Positions 1 to 4,020 of a stretch of DNA of 6,135 bases are shown in pieces (position 1 is the stretch's first letter; each line of letters starts with the position of its first letter). Position numbers and translations under genes: made by a program. The notes beneath the pieces were generated by a model. It worked only from the letters and a program-made list of their open reading frames with translations. It was not told the origin of the DNA and searched no databases. Location of the stretch: positions 1 to 6,135 of the forward strand of contig JAFSWK010000119.1 of the NCBI GenBank assembly GCA_017444505.1, in the 5' to 3' direction. This DNA comes from Rhodocyclaceae bacterium (GTDB taxonomy: Bacteria; Pseudomonadota; Gammaproteobacteria; Burkholderiales; Rhodocyclaceae).

Positions 1-128
1 GCGGGCTGCGCCGCAGCAGATTCGGTGATGGTTTCCACCCGAATCTGGGCGGGGGCGTCCTGTGCCTGGACGGCGGAGGCGCTGACAGACAGCAGGCTGG
101 CAAGAACAAGGGCAAGACGGATGCGCAT
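1..128 (-). CDS. Exported protein, N-terminal fragment (possible efflux periplasmic adaptor)
   Basis: The minus strand reads MRIRLALVLASLLSVSASAVQA then QDAPAQIRVETITESAAAQP, and the frame is open to the window edge, so only the first 42 residues are present. Residues 1-22 form a classical Sec signal peptide: basic Arg2/Arg4, a hydrophobic core over about residues 5-17, and a likely cleavage after Val-Gln-Ala22. The start is fixed by an AAGGAG six bases upstream. The mature N-terminus (a short polar stretch, then IRVETIT) resembles the start of RND-type periplasmic adaptor (HlyD/AcrA) proteins, but this is too little sequence to assign a function. It is divergent from yebC. The existence of the gene is well supported; the product class is a guess. 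Confidence 0.75.
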   Translation of the reverse strand, partial: MRIRLALVLASLLSVSASAVQAQDAPAQIRVETITESAAAQP

Positions 129-134
129 CGAGAA

Positions 135-140
135 CTCCTT
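135..140 (-). promoter_or_regulatory. Ribosome binding site of the left-edge exported protein
   Basis: AAGGAG on the minus strand lies six bases from the ATG at 128-126. It decides the start of the truncated gene. Further upstream on the same strand TATCAT (177-172) could be a -10 element, but no convincing -35 stands at the right distance. Confidence 0.75.
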
Positions 141-227
141 TCGGGACATTCAGTTTCAGGTAAACACGGCAATGATAGGCGAAGTCGCGGCAATTGTGTG
201 AGAATGTTTTGAAATGTGTCGCCAATT

Positions 228-258
228 TTACGAAAACGGACGCGGCGCAGCCTATAAT
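228..258 (+). promoter_or_regulatory. Probable yebC(-ruvC) sigma70 promoter
   Basis: A perfect TATAAT sits at 253-258. Transcription would begin near 265, giving a leader of about 35 bases before the yebC ATG. The -35 is poor: the best candidate is TTACGA (228-233) with a 19-base spacer, only 3/6 to consensus. The -10 is the convincing part. The surrounding 180-240 stretch is AT-richer than the flanking genes, as expected for a divergent promoter region. Confidence 0.55.
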
Positions 259-299
259 CCGCCGTTTTTACGCACTTTTGAAAAGAGGAAGCAAGCATC

Positions 300-1031
300 A
301 TGGCAGGGCATTCCAAATGGGCCAACATCCAGCATCGCAAGGGGCGTCAGGATGCCAAGCGTGGCCGGATTTTCACCAAGCTGATTAAGGAAATCACGGT
401 CGCCGCGCGCATGGGCGGCGGGGACGTGAACTTCAACCCGCGCCTGCGTCTGGCGGTCGATAACGCCAAGGCGGAAAACATGCCGGGTGAGAACATCGAA
501 CGCGCCATCAAGCGCGGCACCGGCGAGCTGGAAGGCGTCAATTATGAAGAGGCGCGCTACGAAGGCTACGGCATCGGCGGTGCGGCGGTGATGGTCGATT
601 GTCTGACCGACAACAAAACCCGCACCGTGGCCGATGTGCGTCACGCCTTTTCCAAACACGGCGGCAACATGGGTACGGATGGCTGCGTGGCCTTCCAGTT
701 TCGGCATTGCGGCCTGATGCTGTTTGCGCCCGGCACCAGCGAAGAGGCGCTGATGGATGCGGCCATCGAAGCGGGCGCGGAAGACGTGGTGACGAACGAT
801 GATGGTTCCTTTGAGGTTGTCACCGCGCCCAACGAATATCCGAACGTGAAGGCGGCGCTGGAAGCGGCGGGCTTTACGCCGGAATTTGGCGAAGTGACGA
901 TGAAGCCGCTCAACGAGACGGAACTGGAAGGCGACGAGGCGGTGAAAATGCAAAAACTGCTCGACGCCCTCGATGCCCTCGACGACGTGCAGCAGGTCTA
1001 CACCTCGGCGGTCTTCGACGAAGGCGAATAA
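300..1031 (+). CDS. yebC: YebC/PmpR/TACO1-family regulatory protein
   Basis: A 243-residue cytosolic protein of normal family length. The N-terminus MAGHSKWANIQHRKGRQD is the family signature, followed by KRGRIFTKL, NPRLRLAVDNAKAENMP (domain 1), a GYGIGG segment, and GGNMGTDGCVAFQF with the acidic central/C-terminal domains. The C-terminus ends in the usual ALDDVQQVYT. Family members were first described as DNA-binding transcription regulators (PmpR). More recent work on bacterial YebC and mitochondrial TACO1 points to a role at the ribosome, easing translation of difficult proline-rich stretches; which applies here cannot be read from sequence. The start has AGAGGA at 284-289, ten bases upstream. 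The gene is followed after 20 bases by ruvC, a common pairing. Nothing is odd in the sequence. Confidence 0.96.
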   Translation: MAGHSKWANIQHRKGRQDAKRGRIFTKLIKEITVAARMGGGDVNFNPRLRLAVDNAKAENMPGENIERAIKRGTGELEGVNYEEARYEGYGIGGAAVMVDCLTDNKTRTVADVRHAFSKHGGNMGTDGCVAFQFRHCGLMLFAPGTSEEALMDAAIEAGAEDVVTNDDGSFEVVTAPNEYPNVKAALEAAGFTPEFGEVTMKPLNETELEGDEAVKMQKLLDALDALDDVQQVYTSAVFDEGE

Positions 1032-1051
1032 CTCGCCGCCGCACCGCGCGC

Positions 1052-1606
1052 GTGAGCACGCCTGAACCCGCCATCCGCATCCTGGGGCTGGACCCGGGGC
1101 TGCGCACCACTGGCTTTGGCGTCATCGACGTTGTGGGCAACCGCCTGCGCTACGTTGCCAGCGGCAGCATCCGTAGTCCGGCGGGCGAAGAGTTGCCCGT
1201 GCGCCTGAAGGCGCTGCTTGACGGCGTGCGCGAAGTCATCGCCTGCCATGCGCCGCAGGTGGTGGCGGTGGAAAAAGTGTTTGTGAATACCAACCCGCAA
1301 TCGACGCTGTTGCTTGGGCAGGCGCGCGGCGCGGTGATTTGCGGCGCGGTGGCCTGTGATTTGCCGGTGGCCGAATACACCGCCTTGCAGATTAAACAGG
1401 CCGTGGTCGGCCACGGCAAGGCGGCCAAGGAACAGGTGCAGCACATGGTGCAGCGGCTGCTGGCGCTGACCGGCGCGCCGGGGCCGGATGCGGCGGACGC
1501 GCTGGCCTGCGCCATCTGCCACGCGCACGCCGGACTGGGACAAATCCAGATGGAACACAAACGCCCGGCGCGACGGCGCAGCGCGCGCTGGACGGCGCTG
1601 CCGTAA
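1052..1606 (+). CDS. ruvC: Crossover junction endodeoxyribonuclease RuvC
   Basis: A 184-residue Holliday-junction resolvase that, as a dimer with RuvAB, nicks symmetric strands of the junction to finish homologous recombination. The four carboxylates of the RNase H-like active site are present: Asp14 in LGLDPG, Glu74 in AVEKVFVN, and Asp146 and Asp149 in GPDAADALACAICH. The LLLGQARGA and GHGKAAKEQVQHMV segments are also typical. It starts at GTG; no other start in frame precedes the LGLDPG strand sensibly. I see no Shine-Dalgarno in the 20-base gap after yebC, so coupling to yebC translation is likely. The C-terminus ends in a short Arg/Lys-rich tail (MEHKRPARRRSARW), slightly longer than the E. 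coli protein. ruvA and ruvB do not follow and must lie elsewhere. Confidence 0.96.
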   Translation: MSTPEPAIRILGLDPGLRTTGFGVIDVVGNRLRYVASGSIRSPAGEELPVRLKALLDGVREVIACHAPQVVAVEKVFVNTNPQSTLLLGQARGAVICGAVACDLPVAEYTALQIKQAVVGHGKAAKEQVQHMVQRLLALTGAPGPDAADALACAICHAHAGLGQIQMEHKRPARRRSARWTALP

Positions 1607-1651
1607 AAAAGGGACGGAAGGACGGGCTGCGCGACGGCGGCGGCGCGTGGG

Positions 1652-2716
1652 TCAATCGCCGGGTTCAAAAATGTGCCGCGCGCGTTTTGCGTTGCACAGC
1701 AATTCGTAGCTGATGGTGCCGACGGCCTGCGCGATGCTGTCGACCGGAATCTGTTTGCCCCACAGCTCCACGCGGCTGCCCACACCGGCTTCGGGCAGCT
1801 CGGTCAAATCAATGGTGAGCATGTCCATCGCCACGCGCCCGACCAGACGGGCGAGTTGACCGTCGACGGCCACCAGCGTGCCATCCGCGCTGCGCGGATA
1901 GCCGTCGGCATAGCCTGCGGCGACCAGCCCGATGCGCATCGGGTGCGGCGCGTGAAAGCGCGCGCCATAGCCCAGCGGCGCACCGGCGGCCAGTTCGCGC
2001 ACGGCAAAGACGCGGCTCTCAAACGTCATCACCGGACGCAAATCCACGTCAGCGGCGGGCAGCGGATTGCTGCCATAGAGCGCGATGCCCGGACGCGCCC
2101 AGTCGCGGCGGGCGGCGGGGTGCGCCAGAATGCCGGCGGAATTGGCCAGACTGCGCTCGCCCGCCAGCGCGCGCGTGTGCTGGTCGAAGCAGGTGATTTG
2201 TTCGCTGGTGGCGGCTTCCTGCGGCTCGTCGGCGCGCGCCAGGTGCGTCATCAGGGTGATGCTGGAGACCTGCGCGCAGGCGCACAGGCGCTGATGGGCG
2301 CGGGCGATGGCCTCGGCGTTGAAACCGACGCGGTTCATGCCGGTATTGAATTTCAGCCAGACATGCATGGGCTGCGCGAAGGTTTGTTCTTCCAGCGCGC
2401 GCAACTGCGATTCCTGATGCACCACCAGCCAGAGCTTGTGCGCGCTGGCGGCGCGCCAGTCTTCGCCGTCAAAGGCACCTTCCAGCACCAGAATCGGCGC
2501 CGTGATGCCCGCTTCGCGCAGCACCAGCGCCTCTTCGACGAAAGCGACGGCAAAGCCATCGGCCAGCGGCGTGAGCGCCCGCGCGCATTCCACCGCGCCG
2601 TGGCCGTAAGCGTTGGCCTTGACGACGGCCAGCGCGCGCGCGCCGTGCATCTGGCGCAGCAGGCGATAGTTGTGTTGCAGGGCGGCAAGGTCAATTCGCA
2701 GGCGGGCAGGGCGCAT
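1652..2716 (-). CDS. alr: Alanine racemase (PLP-dependent)
   Basis: A 354-residue cytosolic enzyme that interconverts L- and D-alanine, supplying D-alanine for peptidoglycan. The fold-type III layout is intact. Lys33 in VVKANAYGHG is the PLP Schiff-base lysine. KFNTGMNRVGF (about 122-132), MTHLARADEP (156-165), NSAGIL (192-197) and RPGIALYG (208-215) line the barrel. Tyr250 in LGYGARF is the second catalytic base, and AAGYADGYPR plus GRVAMDMLTID belong to the C-terminal beta domain. The open frame extends 97 codons further upstream, but ATG 2716-2714 is the right start: it gives the family N-terminus (RLRIDLAALQHNYRLLR) and has GAGGAG eight bases upstream. It converges on ruvC with 45 bases between stops. 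With one copy visible I use alr; a catabolic paralogue (dadX) cannot be excluded. Confidence 0.96.
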   Translation of the reverse strand: MRPARLRIDLAALQHNYRLLRQMHGARALAVVKANAYGHGAVECARALTPLADGFAVAFVEEALVLREAGITAPILVLEGAFDGEDWRAASAHKLWLVVHQESQLRALEEQTFAQPMHVWLKFNTGMNRVGFNAEAIARAHQRLCACAQVSSITLMTHLARADEPQEAATSEQITCFDQHTRALAGERSLANSAGILAHPAARRDWARPGIALYGSNPLPAADVDLRPVMTFESRVFAVRELAAGAPLGYGARFHAPHPMRIGLVAAGYADGYPRSADGTLVAVDGQLARLVGRVAMDMLTIDLTELPEAGVGSRVELWGKQIPVDSIAQAVGTISYELLCNAKRARHIFEPGD

Positions 2717-2724
2717 GTGGGGAA

Positions 2725-2730
2725 CTCCTC
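2725..2730 (-). promoter_or_regulatory. Ribosome binding site of alr
   Basis: GAGGAG on the minus strand, eight bases before ATG 2716-2714. It settles the alr start against the longer open frame. Confidence 0.8.
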
Positions 2731-2747
2731 GGGCGGGCGGGAAAGGG
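2731..2747 (+). other. Canonical G-quadruplex motif in the alr leader/template strand
   Basis: Four GGG tracts at 2731-2733, 2735-2737, 2739-2741 and 2745-2747 with loops of 1, 1 and 3 bases. This matches the G3N1-7 pattern with very short, stability-favouring loops. The G-rich strand is the template strand for alr, directly upstream of its Shine-Dalgarno; the mRNA would carry the matching C-tracts. More G-runs follow at 2766-2770, 2796-2800 and 2802-2805. The motif is visible; that it folds or regulates is inference. Confidence 0.5.
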
Positions 2748-2751
2748 ATAA

Positions 2752-2781
2752 AGACTGGACTGGCAGGGGGAAACATGTCAA
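2752..2781 (-). promoter_or_regulatory. Candidate alr promoter (-35 strong, -10 weak)
   Basis: A perfect TTGACA occurs on the minus strand at 2781-2776, upstream of alr and pointing at it. No good -10 lies 16-18 bases on (CAGTCT at 2757-2752 is the best, 2/6). The TTTATC at 2752-2747 is too far away. The -35 is flanked by an inverted repeat GGCAGG (2762-2767) / CCTGCC (2785-2790), which could be an operator. A promoter with a poor -10 would need an activator or another sigma factor, or the TTGACA is chance. Confidence 0.3.
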
Positions 2782-2809
2782 GCGCCTGCCCGCACGGGGG
2801 AGGGGAATG

Positions 2810-2868
2810 AAATTTCCGGAAAAAATTTGCAATGTTTTTGCTGTTTTTTGCCAAGACAAGAATACAAT
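2810..2868 (+). promoter_or_regulatory. AT-rich upstream region and candidate promoter of the peroxidase operon
   Basis: The best -10 is TACAAT at 2863-2868 (5/6). TTGCTG at 2838-2843 could be its -35 with a 19-base spacer, longer than ideal. Upstream, A/T tracts at 2820-2828, 2835-2839 and 2844-2849 recur at about helical spacing and could act as an UP-like or bent element. A perfect palindrome TTTCCGGAAA lies at 2813-2822. Transcription would begin near 2875, leaving a leader of about 65 bases. No FNR-type TTGAT-N4-ATCAA site is visible. Confidence 0.4.
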
Positions 2869-2920
2869 GGCGAAGCTTGTGCCCATTTTGTATCTGGCCT
2901 TTTCGCATTGCCAAGGCCAG
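2848..2920 (+). repeat. Pair of direct repeats, TTGCCAAG, 60 bp apart
   Basis: TTGCCAAG occurs at 2848-2855 and again at 2908-2915. Extended to 13 bases (2848-2860 and 2908-2920) the copies agree at 11 positions. The first copy lies just upstream of the candidate -10, the second inside the leader and within the right half of the inverted repeat. They may be paired protein-binding sites or coincidence. Confidence 0.35.
2894..2920 (+). promoter_or_regulatory. 8-bp perfect inverted repeat in the peroxidase leader
   Basis: CTGGCCTT (2894-2901) and AAGGCCAG (2913-2920) are perfect complements around an 11-base loop, ending 20 bases before the ATG. No T-run follows on either strand, so it is not an intrinsic terminator. 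Directly after it TCTTG-CTT-CAAGA (2921-2933) forms a second, 5-bp stem whose right arm covers most of the weak Shine-Dalgarno AAGAG (2930-2934). It is either an mRNA structure affecting translation or a dyad operator. Confidence 0.45.
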
Positions 2921-2940
2921 TCTTGCTTCAAGAGATTGCG

Positions 2941-4020
2941 ATGAACCAAAAGGCGCGTATTCTGGCGGGAATCCTTTTGCTGGTATTTGCGGCAGGGCTG
3001 GGCGCACTCTTTCTTTCCGGCAAGCCGCACGGGCAAAAGGGAGAGGAAGTCTTTCAGGGCAAAAATGCGGGCGATTTTCTGCTGGCGCAATGGCGCGAAC
3101 CCATCCGCCCCTTGCCGGAGCAACTGGAAGACATCGTGCCCGGGCGAGCCGAGCTGGGGATGCGCCTGTTTCACGATGTGCGCCTGTCCCGGGACGACAC
3201 CATCGCCTGTGCTTCGTGTCATAACCTCGGCACAGGCGGGGTCGATGGCAAGGAACGTTCGCCGGGGGTAGATGGTGCGCTGACTGCGGTCAATACGCCG
3301 ACGGTGCTCAATTCTCGCTACAACTTCGTGCAGTTCTGGGACGGGCGGGCCAAGACGCTGGCCGAACAGGCTGAGAACGTGCTTCACAACCCGGTGAGCA
3401 TGGCCACCAACTGGCAGGAAGTTCTGGGCAAGCTGCGCGCGGATGCCTACTATCCGGGGCTGTTCATCCGCAATTATCCGAAGCGCGGCATGACGCCCGA
3501 GACGGTGGTCGATGCCATTGCCGAGTTTGAAAAAACGCTGGTGACGCCGTCGCGTTTCGACCGCTATCTGCGGGGCGACCACGCCGCGCTCACCGAGGAA
3601 GAAAAGGCCGGTTACGCGCGTTTCAAGTCGCTGGGCTGTGCCAGTTGTCATCAGGGCATCAACGTCGGCGGCAACCTGTTCCAGCGCTTTGGCGTAATGG
3701 CCAACTTTTTTGCCGACCAGGAAATTTCCCGTGCGGATTTGGGGCGCTTCAACGTCACCGGCAAGGAACGCGACCGTCACGTCTTCAAGGTGCCTTCGCT
3801 GCGCAATATTGAGCTGACCGCGCCGTATTTCCACGATGGCCGCGCCCTTTCGCTGGAATCGGCCATTGCCGTCATGGGGGCGTATCAGCTTGGGCGTCCG
3901 CTGTCGCAAGACGACATCCGTCTGGTGGCGGCGTTTCTGAAAACGCTCACCGGTCGCTGGACGCCGATGGACTACGAGGCAGAGCAGTCGGCGCAAGGAG
4001 AACGGCATGACGACTTCTGA
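2941..4020 (+). CDS. Membrane-anchored di-heme cytochrome c peroxidase homologue
   Basis: A 359-residue periplasmic protein of the bacterial di-heme peroxidase (CcpA/MauG) family, whose classical members reduce H2O2 to water with electrons from small cytochromes. Residues 6-25 are a hydrophobic helix with no clear cleavage site, so probably an uncleaved anchor. Two CXXCH sites bind heme c: Cys90-Cys93-His94 and Cys233-Cys236-His237. Trp133 in FVQFWDGRA is the inter-heme Trp, and Met312 in AVMGAYQLG the likely sixth ligand of the second heme. Counting from these anchors, the usual distal His is Val110, and the active-site Glu of the NPxEM motif is Ser153 (NPVSM). Chemistry may therefore differ from H2O2 reduction. 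The frame opens at 2827, but ATG 2941 gives the anchor helix and has a weak AAGAG six bases upstream. Its last 14 bases overlap the next gene. Confidence 0.9.
   Translation: MNQKARILAGILLLVFAAGLGALFLSGKPHGQKGEEVFQGKNAGDFLLAQWREPIRPLPEQLEDIVPGRAELGMRLFHDVRLSRDDTIACASCHNLGTGGVDGKERSPGVDGALTAVNTPTVLNSRYNFVQFWDGRAKTLAEQAENVLHNPVSMATNWQEVLGKLRADAYYPGLFIRNYPKRGMTPETVVDAIAEFEKTLVTPSRFDRYLRGDHAALTEEEKAGYARFKSLGCASCHQGINVGGNLFQRFGVMANFFADQEISRADLGRFNVTGKERDRHVFKVPSLRNIELTAPYFHDGRALSLESAIAVMGAYQLGRPLSQDDIRLVAAFLKTLTGRWTPMDYEAEQSAQGERHDDF
3995..4000 (+). promoter_or_regulatory. Ribosome binding site of the PAS-GGDEF-EAL gene, inside the peroxidase gene
   Basis: AAGGAG lies six bases before ATG 4007, within the last codons of the peroxidase gene. 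It is much stronger than the peroxidase gene's own site. It fixes the downstream start and shows the two genes are read from one message. Confidence 0.8.

Noticed and set aside
194..388. A 64-codon plus-strand frame overlapping the yebC start
   Set aside because: It has no ribosome site, runs through the yebC promoter and overlaps yebC in another frame.
1592..1604. Hairpin ACGGC-GCT-GCCGT at the ruvC stop as a terminator
   Set aside because: The stem is only 5 bp. On the plus strand it is followed by A's, not T's; on the minus strand the T-run comes before the stem.
2800..2930. FNR/Anr-type site controlling the peroxidase operon
   Set aside because: No TTGAT-N4-ATCAA-like dyad was found. 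The CTTG/CAAG dyad at 2922-2932 has a 3-base centre and sits in the leader.
2827..2940. N-terminal extension of the peroxidase gene from ATG 2827
   Set aside because: The extra 38 residues are Cys/Phe-rich without meaning, precede the real signal-anchor helix, and would start upstream of the candidate -10 element.
1673..2944. A 423-codon plus-strand frame opposite alr
   Set aside because: It is rich in His/Arg/Gln/Gly with no motif, as expected from the complement of a GC-rich gene. The minus-strand frame is a clear alanine racemase.
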